A stretch of DNA of 47,319 bases, taken from Ruminiclostridium sp. Its GTDB lineage: Bacteria; Bacillota; Clostridia; Oscillospirales; Ruminococcaceae. The stretch is from positions 1 through 47,319 of the forward strand of contig JAFTVY010000065.1 in the NCBI GenBank assembly GCA_017465545.1, in the 5' to 3' direction. A program made the position numbers and the translations under genes. The notes below the pieces were generated by a model that made no database searches, was not told where the DNA came from, and saw only the letters and a program-made list of their open reading frames with translations. Shown one piece after another: positions 15,875 to 25,562 of the stretch (position 1 is the stretch's first letter; every line of letters starts with the position of its first letter).

Positions 15875-17197
15875 TTATTCAGCCTCGCTTAAAATGAACA
15901 TATCGTAGATTACCTTGATGGCCTTTTCAAAATCAGCCTCGTGAATACCGATGATGATATTAAGCTCACTACTACCCTGGTCGATCATCTTGATATTGAT
16001 GTCAGCGTGGGAAAGTGCGGCGAAGAGTCTTGTAGCAGTACCCTTCTTAGCCTTCATACCACGGCCAACTACTGCGATAAGAGCAAGATCATTTTCGATT
16101 TCGATGTGGTTGGGAGATGTAACCTCGCATATCTTTTCTACAATGTCAGGGCACTTGTCAACGTCTGCACCGTCAACAACGATGCTCATCGTATCAATAC
16201 CCGTAGGGATATGCTCGAAGCTTATGTTGTTTGCTTCCATAACGGTAAGTATTCTGCGTAAGAAGCCTACCTCGCTGTTCATCTCATCCTTTTCGATGGA
16301 GATAACGGAGAAATGCTTCTTACCTGCGATACCGGTTATAATGCTTTCAGCCTTTTCGTCACTGCCGGGAACGATCATTGTACCATCGGCAGAGGGATCG
16401 TTTGTATTTCTGATATTTATCGGAATATTTGCACTTCTTACAGGGAAGATAGCATCCTGATGAAGAACCGAGAAGCCCATATATGAAAGCTCGCGGAGTT
16501 CTCTGTATGTAATAACCTTGATGAACTTGGGGTTGTCAACGATTCTGGGATCTGCTACCGCAACACCGGGTACGTCCGTCCAGTTTTCGTATATCTCTGC
16601 ACCGATTGCCTTTGCTACTATAGAGCCGGTAACGTCGCTACCGCCTCTGGAGAAGGTACGTACCGTGCCGTCGGGGTTAGCACCGTAGAAGCCGGGAATT
16701 ACCGCACTTTCCATTCCGTGGAGAACGGATGCAAGGCAGGTGTCTGTCAGTGTATCGTCAAACTTGCCGTCGGGACGGAAGAAGATAACCTTTGCCGCAT
16801 CGATGAACTCGAAGCCGAGGTAGTTTGCTAAAATGATGCCGTTTAAGTATTCGCCACGGCTTGCCGCATATTCTCTGCCTGCCTTCTTTCTGAAGTTTTC
16901 GATGATTTCCTCATATTCTCTGTCAAGAGAAAGAGTAAGACCTAAATCGCTGATGATTCCGTTGAAGCGCTCTGCAATGGGAGCAAACTGGCTATAAGCG
17001 TTCTTGCCGTCCTCTGCAATAGCCTCGTAGCAGGCATAGAGCATATCTGTAACCTTAATATCATCGGGGTATCTTTTACCGGGTGCGCTGGGTACTACAA
17101 AGCGTCTTTCCTTGTCAGCACGGATAATGTCAGCCACCTTGCGGAACTGATTTGCGTCGGCAAGAGAGCTGCCGCCGAACTTTACTACCTTACTCAT
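15875..17197 (-). CDS. Aspartokinase
   Basis: A 440-residue monofunctional enzyme phosphorylating aspartate, the first step to lysine, threonine, methionine and diaminopimelate. The kinase domain starts VVKFGGSSLADANQF; later come TFSRGGSDVTGSIVAKAIGA and WTDVPGVAVADPRI. Two C-terminal ACT domains (about residues 300-440, VISIEKDEM and LIAVVGRGM) indicate feedback control. The start has AAAGGA eight bases upstream. It heads the minus-strand run and has its own promoter at 17267-17295. No lysine riboswitch fold was recognised in the 70-base leader, which is too short for one. Confidence 0.96.
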   Translation of the reverse strand: MSKVVKFGGSSLADANQFRKVADIIRADKERRFVVPSAPGKRYPDDIKVTDMLYACYEAIAEDGKNAYSQFAPIAERFNGIISDLGLTLSLDREYEEIIENFRKKAGREYAASRGEYLNGIILANYLGFEFIDAAKVIFFRPDGKFDDTLTDTCLASVLHGMESAVIPGFYGANPDGTVRTFSRGGSDVTGSIVAKAIGAEIYENWTDVPGVAVADPRIVDNPKFIKVITYRELRELSYMGFSVLHQDAIFPVRSANIPINIRNTNDPSADGTMIVPGSDEKAESIITGIAGKKHFSVISIEKDEMNSEVGFLRRILTVMEANNISFEHIPTGIDTMSIVVDGADVDKCPDIVEKICEVTSPNHIEIENDLALIAVVGRGMKAKKGTATRLFAALSHADINIKMIDQGSSELNIIIGIHEADFEKAIKVIYDMFILSEAE

Positions 17198-17266
17198 AAA
17201 TAAATTCCTTTCTTCTGCCTTTTACGGGCAATTTTATCTTTTTATTATATGATTATATACTATATT

Positions 17267-17295
17267 ATTTTAACATATGAAAAAGATAATTTCAA
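17267..17295 (-). promoter_or_regulatory. Probable promoter of aspartokinase and the ten-gene run
   Basis: Minus strand TTGAAA (17290-17295), 17 bases, TAAAAT (17267-17272). Several TATAAT-like words downstream make the exact -10 uncertain. The intervening 17198-17498 spacer otherwise holds only this and the divergent promoter. Confidence 0.6.
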
Positions 17296-17409
17296 TAGAA
17301 ATCTGAAGAATTATTAAAATTCGCAGTATGTACAAATTTGTCGGGCGATGAAGATTAATTTATATCTATTTTTTCATCATCCAAGGCACTTTTTTAACCG
17401 TCTTTGCTA

Positions 17410-17438
17410 TTGTAATTTTTACAGATTTGGTGTATAAT
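17410..17438 (+). promoter_or_regulatory. Sigma-A promoter of the DUF1858-trmK-nif3-rqcH-valS run
   Basis: TTGTAA (17410-17415), 17 bases, TATAAT (17433-17438), about 60 bases before the ATG at 17499. Divergent from the aspartokinase promoter. Confidence 0.75.
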
Positions 17439-17498
17439 AAACAATGTATATTTATATGCAAATCAAAAAATTACCGCTACGGAAAGGAAAAAATCACT

Positions 17499-17699
17499 AT
17501 GATAATCACAAAGGATACAATAATCGGAGATATTTTAGACGAATGTGCAGAAAAGACTGCACCCTATTTTCTTGAAATGGGTATGCATTGTCTCGGTTGT
17601 CCCTCTGCAAGAGGCGAAAGCGTAGAGCAGGCGTGCATGGTACACGGTGTTGACGCTGACGAAATGGTAAAGAAATTAAACGCAGCCATCGGTAACTGA
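17499..17699 (+). CDS. DUF1858 domain protein
   Basis: A 66-residue protein consisting only of a DUF1858 domain, with the family hallmark HCLGCPSARGESVEQAC followed by MVHGVD. The clustered cysteines suggest binding of a metal, iron-sulfur cluster or redox partner; in other proteins the domain accompanies hybrid-cluster or redox enzymes. The ATG at 17499 is chosen because GGAAAGGA lies eight to ten bases upstream; an in-frame ATG at 17427 overlaps the promoter and has no ribosome site. One base separates its stop from trmK, so it is translationally coupled to the operon. Confidence 0.88.
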   Translation: MIITKDTIIGDILDECAEKTAPYFLEMGMHCLGCPSARGESVEQACMVHGVDADEMVKKLNAAIGN

Positions 17700-17700
17700 T

Positions 17701-18360
17701 ATGATGACAGTTAAGCTGTCGCCGAGACTTCTTGCGGTGGCAGAGCTTGTAGATACTAACGGCTCGGTATGTGACGTAGGGACGGATCACGCTCTGCTCC
17801 CCTGCTATCTTTACAGCCGTGGCGTAAAGGATATTACCGCCTCGGATATAAACGACGGTCCGCTTGTTGCCGCAAGAGAAACGATAGAAAAATATATCGG
17901 CGCCGACTGCCCCATAAGACTTGTAAAGTCCGACGGACTGCGTAACATCGATTATGCAGACAACGTCATTGTTGCAGGTATGGGCGGCGAGCTTATCGCA
18001 AGAATAGTCAGCGAATGCAGTTTTTTAAAGCCTGATATAAGCTTTATTCTCCAGCCTATGACCAAGGCGGAAATACTGAGAAAAGAGCTTTATAAAAACG
18101 GCTTTCGTATAACCGACGAGAAAACCGCTGAGGAAGGCGAAAAGCTGTACGTAATAATAAAGGCGCAGTACGTGGGAAAGTCTGAAGAGGTATCCGAAGC
18201 CTTCTCTTACACGGGACTCTGCAGAGATAAAAAGTATCTTGAAAAGCAGAGAAGATCGCTGTCAAGGGCGGCGGAAAGCTGTAAGGAATCAGCGCCCGAC
18301 AGAAGCGCTATGCTTTCTGCTACGGCAGAGGAAATAGAAAAAATAATAAACGAGGTGTAA
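17701..18360 (+). CDS. trmK: tRNA (adenine(22)-N1)-methyltransferase TrmK
   Basis: A 219-residue SAM-dependent enzyme methylating A22 of tRNA (YqfN/TrmK family). Motif I reads VCDVGTDHALLP, and VAGMGGELIARI marks the catalytic region; a helical C-terminal arm (residues 165-219) matches the family's coiled-coil tail. Two adjacent ATG codons (17701 and 17704) can start it. It is followed after two bases by the Nif3 gene, the trmK-yqfO pair conserved in Firmicutes. Confidence 0.95.
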   Translation: MMTVKLSPRLLAVAELVDTNGSVCDVGTDHALLPCYLYSRGVKDITASDINDGPLVAARETIEKYIGADCPIRLVKSDGLRNIDYADNVIVAGMGGELIARIVSECSFLKPDISFILQPMTKAEILRKELYKNGFRITDEKTAEEGEKLYVIIKAQYVGKSEEVSEAFSYTGLCRDKKYLEKQRRSLSRAAESCKESAPDRSAMLSATAEEIEKIINEV

Positions 18361-18362
18361 TT

Positions 18363-19139
18363 ATGAAGGTTAAAAACGTTTATGAATTTTTAAACGGATA
18401 CGCTCCCTTTCACATCTGCGACAGTTTCGATAACTGCGGACTGATAGTGGGCAGTATGGATGCAAACGTAAAAGCCATCTGCCTTTGCCTTGATATTACA
18501 AACAAGGTAATCGAAGAGGCGGCCAAGAGAAAGGCAAACCTCATAATTTCCCATCACCCCGTGATTTTCAACCCCTTAAAGAGGATTGAAGCGGGTACTC
18601 CCGTTTACAATCTCATAAAGTATAAAATGAACGCAATCTGTATGCATACGAATGCGGATATGACCAAAAACGGCGTTACAGATATAATGCTGGAGCTACT
18701 GGATTTCGAAAATTCAGGCGTAACTCTTGAGCCTAAATATCCCGACGGGACAGGCTACGGAAAAATAATCGAGCTTCCTATCCCCACTACTCCGAAGGCA
18801 CTTGCAGAAAGCTGTAAAAAAGCCTTTGACTGCACGGTGGTACGCTACGTAGATACAGATACTCCCATCAGTAAGGTTGCCGTATGCTCAGGCGCAGGTG
18901 CAGGTGGCGGTAACGTACAAAGAGCGATAGACGCCGGTTGTCAGGCTCTTATATCGGGAGACGTAAAGCACGATTTGTGGATAGATGCAGAAAATAATAA
19001 TTTCTGTCTTATCGACGCAGGTCACTTCCATACCGAAAATATACTGTGCAACTATCTCAGCGGTATATTATCAAGAAAATTCCACAAGGCAGAAATATTC
19101 GTTGCCGAAAACAGCAAGGATCCTTGCAGCTACGTATAA
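18363..19139 (+). CDS. Nif3/YqfO family dinuclear-metal protein
   Basis: A 258-residue short-form Nif3 protein without the central PII-like insertion of the longer YqfO form. Metal ligands are visible in ISHHPVIF, HTNADM and DAGHFHTE. Family members are often labelled GTP cyclohydrolase 1 type 2, but their true activity is unsettled. GAGGT lies six bases before the ATG. It is cotranscribed with trmK; the pairing suggests a link to nucleotide or tRNA metabolism. Confidence 0.94.
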   Translation: MKVKNVYEFLNGYAPFHICDSFDNCGLIVGSMDANVKAICLCLDITNKVIEEAAKRKANLIISHHPVIFNPLKRIEAGTPVYNLIKYKMNAICMHTNADMTKNGVTDIMLELLDFENSGVTLEPKYPDGTGYGKIIELPIPTTPKALAESCKKAFDCTVVRYVDTDTPISKVAVCSGAGAGGGNVQRAIDAGCQALISGDVKHDLWIDAENNNFCLIDAGHFHTENILCNYLSGILSRKFHKAEIFVAENSKDPCSYV

Positions 19140-19178
19140 AAGCAATTTAGAAAGATAAAAAAGAAAGGTGGTGCTTTT

Positions 19179-20936
19179 ATGTCGCTGGACGGTGCATTTT
19201 TACATGCGGTAAAAAACGAGCTTATAAGCCGTGAGCTTATAGGCGGCAGAGTGGATAAGATATACCAGCCCTCAAGGGAGGAAATCATAATTTCCCTTCG
19301 TGCGGCAGGAAAGCATCACAAATTACTTATAAGCGCAAATTCGATGTCGGCAAGAGTTCATCTTACCGAAAGAAATGCGGAAAATCCCGCATCACCCCCG
19401 ATGTTCTGTATGTTACTCAGAAAGCATCTGGGCGGCGGAAAGCTCATTGATATAATACAGGATGGGCTTGAAAGAATCATAAGCTTTGATTTTCTTTGTA
19501 TGAACGAAATCGGGGATATGGTTACAAACAGACTGACCGCCGAAATTATGGGCAGGCACAGCAACATAATGCTGATGACCGAAAAGGACGGCACTATGCG
19601 TGTTATTGACAGTATAAAGAGGATTACCGACGATATATCATCGGTAAGACGCATACTGCCGAATATTCCCTACGAAGCACCTCCCAGAGATGAAAGCAGA
19701 GTGAATTTCCTCACCTGCACGGACGAGGAGCTTATAAACGCTGTAAAGCAGGGCGTGGGAAAAAGACTTTCAAAGCATCTGACAACGGCTCTTGAGGGCG
19801 TATCCCCCGTATTTACAAGAGAGTGTGCATATTATTCCTGCCGTGATATTGATTTTGCGGTGGAGGATATGACGGGAGATAACTATGACAGACTGCTCTT
19901 CTTTATAAAGAAGGCAAGAGGCTATATCGAAAACGGTGGCGGCTTCACGATGCTGAAGGACACCTACGGAGCATACAAGGATTTCTGCTTTATGCCGATC
20001 GAACAGTACGGCCCCGCTATGGTGACGGTAGAATCGGAAAGTGCAAACAAGCTTCTTGATACCTTCTTTGGAAGCAAGGCGGACAACGAGAGAATGAAGC
20101 AACGCTCCCGTGATTTACTCAAAATGCTTGCCAACACCTACGAAAGAATCTCAAGAAAGCTTGAAATACAGAAAACTGAGCTTTCAGCCTGCGGCGAAAG
20201 GGAGGTTTTCCGAGTCAATGCGGACATCATAAGCGCCAATATATATAAAATGGAAAAGGGACAGAAATCCCTTACCGCTGAAAATTACTATACAGGCGAA
20301 ACGGTGACTATAGAGCTTGACGAAAGGCTCTCCCCTTCCCAGAACGCCCAGAAATTCTATGCAGAATACAAAAGGCTTGAAAAGGCGGAAAAAATGCTGA
20401 CAAAGCTTATTTCCGACGGAGAAAAGGAGCTTATCTACATCGACAGCGTATTCGACGCCGCCGCAAGAGCGGTATCAAACGCCGAGATAAGCGAGATAAG
20501 ACAGGAGCTGGCAGAGGGCGGCTACATCCACGAAAAGGGTGGCAAAAAAGCCTCTGTAAAGCCTAAACCGCCTATGCACTTTGTTACCGACGACGGCTAT
20601 GACGTATATATAGGCAGAAACAATCTGCAGAACGACAAGCTGACAAAGACCTCCTCCCCCGACGATATGTGGCTTCATACCAAGGATATTGCAGGTTCAC
20701 ACGTTGTCATAAGGGCGAAGGACGGCGAGGTATCGGACGATTCTATTCTGCAGGCGGCATCCCTTGCGGCATACTGTTCAAAGGCGCAGAACAGCACCCG
20801 AGTCCCCGTGGACTATACGAAGATAAGATTCGTCAAAAAGCCCTCAGGCGCAAAGCCGGGTATGGTGATATTCACAAATAATTATTCCGTTATCGTCGAT
20901 CCCGACGAGGCACTTTACGAGCGAGTCGAGAAGTGA
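19179..20936 (+). CDS. rqcH: RqcH, NFACT-family ribosome quality control protein
   Basis: A 585-residue protein formerly called fibronectin-binding protein FbpA. RqcH binds stalled 50S subunits and adds C-terminal alanine tails to nascent chains. NFACT-N spans about residues 1-200 (LTAEIMGRHSN), a coiled-coil middle covers 290-430, and NFACT-R lies near the end (DDMWLHTKDIAGSHVVIRA). The tRNA-contacting Asp-Arg pair of the family appears here as Glu98-Arg99 (DGLERII), a conservative change. No signal peptide, so it is cytoplasmic. It has a strong AAAGGTGG ribosome site and lies 39 bases after Nif3 and 42 before valS. Confidence 0.94.
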   Translation: MSLDGAFLHAVKNELISRELIGGRVDKIYQPSREEIIISLRAAGKHHKLLISANSMSARVHLTERNAENPASPPMFCMLLRKHLGGGKLIDIIQDGLERIISFDFLCMNEIGDMVTNRLTAEIMGRHSNIMLMTEKDGTMRVIDSIKRITDDISSVRRILPNIPYEAPPRDESRVNFLTCTDEELINAVKQGVGKRLSKHLTTALEGVSPVFTRECAYYSCRDIDFAVEDMTGDNYDRLLFFIKKARGYIENGGGFTMLKDTYGAYKDFCFMPIEQYGPAMVTVESESANKLLDTFFGSKADNERMKQRSRDLLKMLANTYERISRKLEIQKTELSACGEREVFRVNADIISANIYKMEKGQKSLTAENYYTGETVTIELDERLSPSQNAQKFYAEYKRLEKAEKMLTKLISDGEKELIYIDSVFDAAARAVSNAEISEIRQELAEGGYIHEKGGKKASVKPKPPMHFVTDDGYDVYIGRNNLQNDKLTKTSSPDDMWLHTKDIAGSHVVIRAKDGEVSDDSILQAASLAAYCSKAQNSTRVPVDYTKIRFVKKPSGAKPGMVIFTNNYSVIVDPDEALYERVEK

Positions 20937-20978
20937 CGGATAGAAATAAGGTTAAATAAAGAAAGGACATATATAAAA

Positions 20979-23624
20979 ATGAAGAAAGAACTGGCAAAAA
21001 CCTATTCTCCCAAGGATTTTGAGGATAGACTCTATCACGAATGGGAGGAAAAGAAGTACTTCCATGCGGTAATCGACAAGAAAAAGAAACCCTTTACCAT
21101 CGTTATTCCCCCACCGAACATCACAGGTCAGCTCCATATGGGACACGCCCTTGACAATACTCTTCAGGATATTCTTATCCGTTACAAGAGAATGCAGGGC
21201 TACTGCACACTCTGGCTTCCCGGTACAGACCATGCTTCTATCGCTACAGAAGCAAAGATCGTTAACGCTATGAAGGAAGAGGGCATCACAAAGGATGACA
21301 TCGGCAGAGACGGCTTCTTAGAACGTGCCTGGGAATGGAAGAGAGTATACGGCGGACGTATCGTAGAACAGCTCAAGAAGTTAGGTTCTTCCTGTGACTG
21401 GGACAGAGAACGCTTCACTCTTGACGATGGTTGCTCAAAGGCGGTACAGAAGGTATTTATCGACTTATACAACAAGGGACTTATCTACCACGGCGAAAGA
21501 ATAATCAACTGGTGTCCCAACTGTAAGACCTCCATTTCCGATATCGAATGTGAATACGAAGAGCAGGACGGCTTCTTCTGGCACATCAACTACCCCCTTG
21601 CTGACGGAAGCGGCAGCGTAGAAATTGCTACAACCCGTCCCGAAACCTTACTCGGTGACAGCGCAATTGCAGTACATCCCGAGGATGACAGATACAAGGA
21701 TATCGTAGGCAAGATGGTAAAGCTTCCTCTCACAGACAGAGAGATTCCCGTTGTTGCTGACGAATACGTTGACAGAGAATTCGGTACAGGCGTTGTAAAG
21801 ATCACACCCGCTCACGACCCTAACGACTTTGAAGTAGGTAAAAGACACGATCTGCCCATTATCCATATGATGAACGACGACGCTACCATCAAGGAAGGTA
21901 TCGGCGGCAAGTACGCAGGTATGGACAGATACGAAGCAAGAAAAGCAATGGTTGCCGATTTAGAGGCTCAGGGACTTTTAGTAAAGGTTGAACCTCACAA
22001 GCACAACGTTGGTTGCTGTCAGCGTTGCGGTACTACCGTAGAGCCTATGGCAAGCTATCAGTGGTTCGTTGCTATGAAGGAGCTTGCACAGCCCGCTATC
22101 GACGTAGTAAAGAGCGGTGAACTGAGATACGTTCCCAAGCGTTTTGAAAACGGCTACCTCTACTGGATGGAAAATATCCGTGACTGGTGCATCTCAAGAC
22201 AGCTCTGGTGGGGACACAGAATCCCTGCTTACTACTGCCAGAACAAAGAATGCGGTCATACCGAAATCACTCTTGACGGCATCAGTGTATGCCCCAAGTG
22301 TGGTGGCGTAATGAAGCAGGATGAAGACACTCTTGATACCTGGTTCTCCTCTGCACTCTGGCCCTTCTCAACTCTCGGCTGGCCTGAAAAGACAGAAGAT
22401 TTAGAGTACTTCTACCCCACAAACACACTTGTAACCGGCTATGATATCATCCCCTTCTGGGTTGCAAGAATGATATTCAGCGGGCTTGAACATACAAAGC
22501 AGAAGCCCTTTACAGACGTTCTTATTCACGGTCTTGTAAGAGATGAGCTTGGCAGAAAGATGAGTAAATCTCTCGGCAACGGTGTAGATCCTCTCGAAAT
22601 CATCGACGAATTCGGTGCAGACGCACTCCGTCTTACTCTCGTTACGGGTAACGCTCCCGGTAACGATATGCGCTGGACAAAGACAAAGGTTACAAACTCC
22701 AGAAACTTTGCAAACAAGCTCTGGAACGCTACAAGATACATCCTTATGAATCTGCCTGAGGATATGACAGGAGCAAAGCTCCCCGAAAACCTTGCTATTG
22801 AAGACAAGTGGATCTTAAGCCTTTACAACGATCTTATCAAGAACGTAACCTCAAACCTTGACAGCTATGAGCTGGGTATTGCGGTACAGAATCTTTACGA
22901 CTTCATCTGGGACGTATACTGCGACTGGTACATTGAGCTTACAAAGCCCAGAATTGCTCAGGGCGGCGAAACTGCCCTTGCGGCACAGAACGTACTCGTT
23001 TACGTAATGCAGGGCATCTTAAAGCTCTTACATCCCTTTATGCCCTTCATCACAGAAGAAATCTGGCAGTCTATGCCTGTAGAAAACGAAGGCAACAACG
23101 TAGACAGCATTATGATTTCAAGCTGGCCCGTATATGACGAAAAGCTGAACTTTGAAGCTGAAAAGACCGACTTTGCAAAGGTAGTTGACGCTATCCGTGC
23201 TATAAGAGTACAGAGAAACGAGCTTAACGTTCCCCCTTCAAAGAAGGTTACTATGATAGTAGAAACTGCAGAAGAGGAGCTTTTCGCATCCGCAAAGGCA
23301 TTCTTTGAAAGACTTGCAGGCGCAGGCGAGCTTACCGTTACAGCTACGGCTGAGGGTACTGACGATATGGTTACTATCGTTACAGCAAACGCAAGAATCT
23401 TTATGCCTATGGGTGAGCTTGTTGACAAGGAGAAGGAGCTTGCACGTCTTGAAAAGGAACGCAAGGCGGCACAGAAGGATATAGACTTCTTATCCGGCAA
23501 GCTGAACAACCCCGGCTTCCTTGCAAAAGCACCTGCACAGCAGATTGAAAACGAACGTGCAAAGCTTGCGAAGGCACAGGAAAAGATGGAAAAGATCATG
23601 CTTTCTATCGAAAAGATGCAGTAA
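20979..23624 (+). CDS. valS: Valyl-tRNA synthetase
   Basis: An 881-residue class I synthetase charging tRNA-Val. HIGH motif in [20 protein letters not shown] in [11 protein letters not shown], the CP1 editing domain (about residues 190-340), a Cys-rich segment near residues 415-435 ([10 protein letters not shown] and CPKCGGVM) and a C-terminal coiled coil (about 810-881) needed for tRNA binding. GAAAGGAC supports the start. No T-box leader fits in the 42-base upstream gap, so valine-dependent control at this site is unlikely. Last gene of its run, closed by the terminator at 23636-23664. Codon choice looks more biased than in neighbours, as expected for a highly expressed gene. Confidence 0.98.
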   Translation: MKKELAKTYSPKDFEDRLYHEWEEKKYFHAVIDKKKKPFTIVIPPPNITGQLHMGHALDNTLQDILIRYKRMQGYCTLWLPGTDHASIATEAKIVNAMKEEGITKDDIGRDGFLERAWEWKRVYGGRIVEQLKKLGSSCDWDRERFTLDDGCSKAVQKVFIDLYNKGLIYHGERIINWCPNCKTSISDIECEYEEQDGFFWHINYPLADGSGSVEIATTRPETLLGDSAIAVHPEDDRYKDIVGKMVKLPLTDREIPVVADEYVDREFGTGVVKITPAHDPNDFEVGKRHDLPIIHMMNDDATIKEGIGGKYAGMDRYEARKAMVADLEAQGLLVKVEPHKHNVGCCQRCGTTVEPMASYQWFVAMKELAQPAIDVVKSGELRYVPKRFENGYLYWMENIRDWCISRQLWWGHRIPAYYCQNKECGHTEITLDGISVCPKCGGVMKQDEDTLDTWFSSALWPFSTLGWPEKTEDLEYFYPTNTLVTGYDIIPFWVARMIFSGLEHTKQKPFTDVLIHGLVRDELGRKMSKSLGNGVDPLEIIDEFGADALRLTLVTGNAPGNDMRWTKTKVTNSRNFANKLWNATRYILMNLPEDMTGAKLPENLAIEDKWILSLYNDLIKNVTSNLDSYELGIAVQNLYDFIWDVYCDWYIELTKPRIAQGGETALAAQNVLVYVMQGILKLLHPFMPFITEEIWQSMPVENEGNNVDSIMISSWPVYDEKLNFEAEKTDFAKVVDAIRAIRVQRNELNVPPSKKVTMIVETAEEELFASAKAFFERLAGAGELTVTATAEGTDDMVTIVTANARIFMPMGELVDKEKELARLEKERKAAQKDIDFLSGKLNNPGFLAKAPAQQIENERAKLAKAQEKMEKIMLSIEKMQ

Positions 23625-23635
23625 TTTAATAAAAG

Positions 23636-23664
23636 AAAAGCGTTCAGATTTTCTGAACGCTTTT
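23636..23664 (+). terminator. valS terminator; dispersed palindrome copy 2
   Basis: Thirteen-pair perfect stem with a TTT loop, running into TTTTTGTTTT, 11 bases after the valS stop. The inner 21 bases are the exact reverse complement of 377-397. Confidence 0.9.
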
Positions 23665-24004
23665 TGTTTTGCGGCGAGCCATTGCCCTAAAGGGCACCGC
23701 AGTATTTCATACTGCCGCCGCTCCCAATTCCGCCTTCGGCGGCGGGGCGTCGGGGACGCCGCCCCCTACATTTTCCCCTATAAAATCTTGAGGCAATTCA
23801 AAATAATAAAAGGCTCGCAATCTTTGTATTACACGGGGCTTGGGGCGAAGCCCCAAACAAGGTCGCAGGGGCGGTAGCCCCCGATTTTTCCCCCTTCCCC
23901 TTGAGGGGAAGGGGGTTAGGGGGTTAGGGTGACACCACACCCGAGCGGAGCGATAAACTACAATTCGTCGCCGAAGACGGAGTTGCCTGCGGGTGCAAAC
24001 CGCC
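23665..24004. repeat. GC-rich intergenic island of short perfect hairpins
   Basis: Gene-free. Perfect hairpins with three-base loops lie at 23699-23715 (7 pairs), 23730-23742 (5), 23746-23760 (6) and 23840-23856 (7). An 11-pair hairpin with a TTGA loop lies at 23890-23915. The second copy of the dispersed 47-base element (23743-23790) and a copy of the GCCTGCGGGTGCAA core (about 23977-24006) are also here. GC content is well above the flanking genes. Confidence 0.8.
23743..23790 (-). repeat. Dispersed repeat, copy 2
   Basis: Reverse complement matches 63-109 with about five differences and one extra A. Its CCCG-rich end overlaps the hairpin at 23746-23760. Confidence 0.75.
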
Positions 24005-24040
24005 AAAAGACCTTTACGGCTCACGCCGTAAAGGTCTTTT
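24005..24040 (-). terminator. Terminator-like hairpin abutting the HAD phosphatase stop codon
   Basis: Sixteen-pair perfect stem with a four-base loop immediately after the stop codon at 24041-24043 on the minus strand. The arms are A4- and T4-ended, so it can act in both directions. Confidence 0.8.
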
Positions 24041-24691
24041 TTAAAACTCAAATACATTTTCGTCAAATTCTGTTATCAGCTTGTCGCTGTATTTTTTCAT
24101 CTGCTCTATGTCCTGAGCGGAGTCCTTGTCTATTATTCCGATAGTTAAAAGTCCGGCTTCCTTTGCACCCTTTAAGGATGCGGAAACGTCGTCGCACATA
24201 ACACATTCTGACGGAGAAACTCCGAGCTGATTTGCTATTTCTATATACACGTAGGGGTACTGCTTGCCCTTACCGAACTCTGCCGAGGATGTAAGCACGT
24301 CAAACATATCTGTTATACCATGCCTTTCAAGAGCGGGCATAAAAAGCTCTCTTGTAAGGGAAGTGCATACTGCAAGTCTGTAGCCCTTTTCCTTGGCAAG
24401 AAGGAGAGTCTCACGGGCGTTTTTCTTCAGCTGTACGTTATTTTTATATTCCTCAATAGCAAGCCTTGTCCATTCTTCCATAAGCTGGTCGGGAGTTTCG
24501 GACAGTCCGAACAGCTCTATAGTGTAAAGAGCCGTTTCGTAAAAGGAACGATGACTGCACTGCATAGCGTAGTCATCGGGAGCTTTGAGTCCACGGCATT
24601 CCATAAACTTTTCATCCACGTAGTGCCACACGTACATAGAATCAAGCAGAGTGCCATCAAGGTCGAATATTATTGCTTTTATATCTGTCAT
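24041..24691 (-). CDS. HAD-superfamily sugar-phosphatase-like hydrolase
   Basis: A 216-residue HAD enzyme of the beta-phosphoglucomutase/phosphoglycolate phosphatase subgroup. Motif I FDLDGTLLDS, motif II CTSLTR, the motif III lysine in KGKQYPY and motif IV CDDVSASLKGAKEAG are all intact; a helical cap spans about residues 18-85. The substrate cannot be predicted. AAGGA seven bases upstream supports the start. Four bases separate it from the metallophosphoesterase gene upstream. Confidence 0.9.
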   Translation of the reverse strand: MTDIKAIIFDLDGTLLDSMYVWHYVDEKFMECRGLKAPDDYAMQCSHRSFYETALYTIELFGLSETPDQLMEEWTRLAIEEYKNNVQLKKNARETLLLAKEKGYRLAVCTSLTRELFMPALERHGITDMFDVLTSSAEFGKGKQYPYVYIEIANQLGVSPSECVMCDDVSASLKGAKEAGLLTIGIIDKDSAQDIEQMKKYSDKLITEFDENVFEF

Positions 24692-24695
24692 CTGT

Positions 24696-25559
24696 TTATC
24701 CTTCGGGTACTATATCTGCTATCACAAATTCGGGGCGGTTGAATACACGGGGTACGGCTATCGGAGTGGAAGGCTTCCACAGTCCCCTGCTCACCAGCAT
24801 TTTTGTATCGGAAAGCTGATAGATACCGCTTGTGTATTTCGGCAGAAAGCCCTGACCGGGTGCATACACTCCATCAAGGATACCCGGAATACGCCATTGT
24901 CCGCCGTGGGCATGTCCTGCCAGAATGAGATCGAAATTTCCCTCTAAGCATCTTTCTGCATCCTCAGGGAAATGAAGCAGAAGCACACGGTAATGCTCGG
25001 TATCCTTTTCCGCTGTGACCAGCTCAAGCTCGGTCACCATATCGCCGTCAATTTCTAAATAGGAATCTGCTCCGAATATACCGCATATCTCGATTTTCTG
25101 GTTATTTACCTCTATTATTTCGCCGTTTCCTTCAAGGATCTTTATGCCGTACTGTGCAAAACGCTCCTTTATAAGCTCGCTGTCGCCTCTTGCATATTCG
25201 TGGTTACCCATAGAATAGTAGCAGGGGTATTTATTTCCGAGATATTCCGCTAAAACATAGGCGTTATCGGGGCTGTAATCCTGCGTCTTGTCTGCGGCGT
25301 CACCACCCAGCACCACTATATCAGGCTTTGCCTCGTCCACAGCAGAAATAAGCTCCTTCTGTTTTTCTCCGTAAAGGCTGTTATGAAGGTCGGATATGAA
25401 TACTATCCTGACCGGTGCCGCAACCTTCGGGGTTTCGATGCGGTAGGAGGTGGTTTCCATACTCATATCGCAGGCAACAACGGAAAAAACGATGCCTGCC
25501 GTCAGGACACAGCCTGCGGCAACACATCCTATAATCCTTCTGGCTTTTTTAGTAAGCAT
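24696..25559 (-). CDS. Membrane-anchored metallophosphoesterase (YkuE-like)
   Basis: A 287-residue calcineurin-fold phosphoesterase. Metal-binding blocks are complete: FISDLHNS, VLGGDAAD, MGNHEYA and LAGHAHGGQWR. An N-terminal hydrophobic segment (about residues 7-29) should anchor it with the catalytic domain outside. Relatives include YkuE and UDP-2,3-diacylglucosamine pyrophosphatase-like enzymes; here a wall or lipid phosphate is plausible but unproven. It lies between dCMP deaminase (3-base gap) and the HAD gene (4-base gap). Confidence 0.9.
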   Translation of the reverse strand: MLTKKARRIIGCVAAGCVLTAGIVFSVVACDMSMETTSYRIETPKVAAPVRIVFISDLHNSLYGEKQKELISAVDEAKPDIVVLGGDAADKTQDYSPDNAYVLAEYLGNKYPCYYSMGNHEYARGDSELIKERFAQYGIKILEGNGEIIEVNNQKIEICGIFGADSYLEIDGDMVTELELVTAEKDTEHYRVLLLHFPEDAERCLEGNFDLILAGHAHGGQWRIPGILDGVYAPGQGFLPKYTSGIYQLSDTKMLVSRGLWKPSTPIAVPRVFNRPEFVIADIVPEG

Positions 25560-25562
25560 AGC

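Noticed and set aside
17198..17498. Lysine riboswitch before aspartokinase
   Set aside because: The leader between the best promoter and the ATG is only about 70 bases and shows no matching fold.
20937..20978. T-box leader for valS
   Set aside because: Only 42 bases separate rqcH and valS; no room for a T-box and no antiterminator seen.
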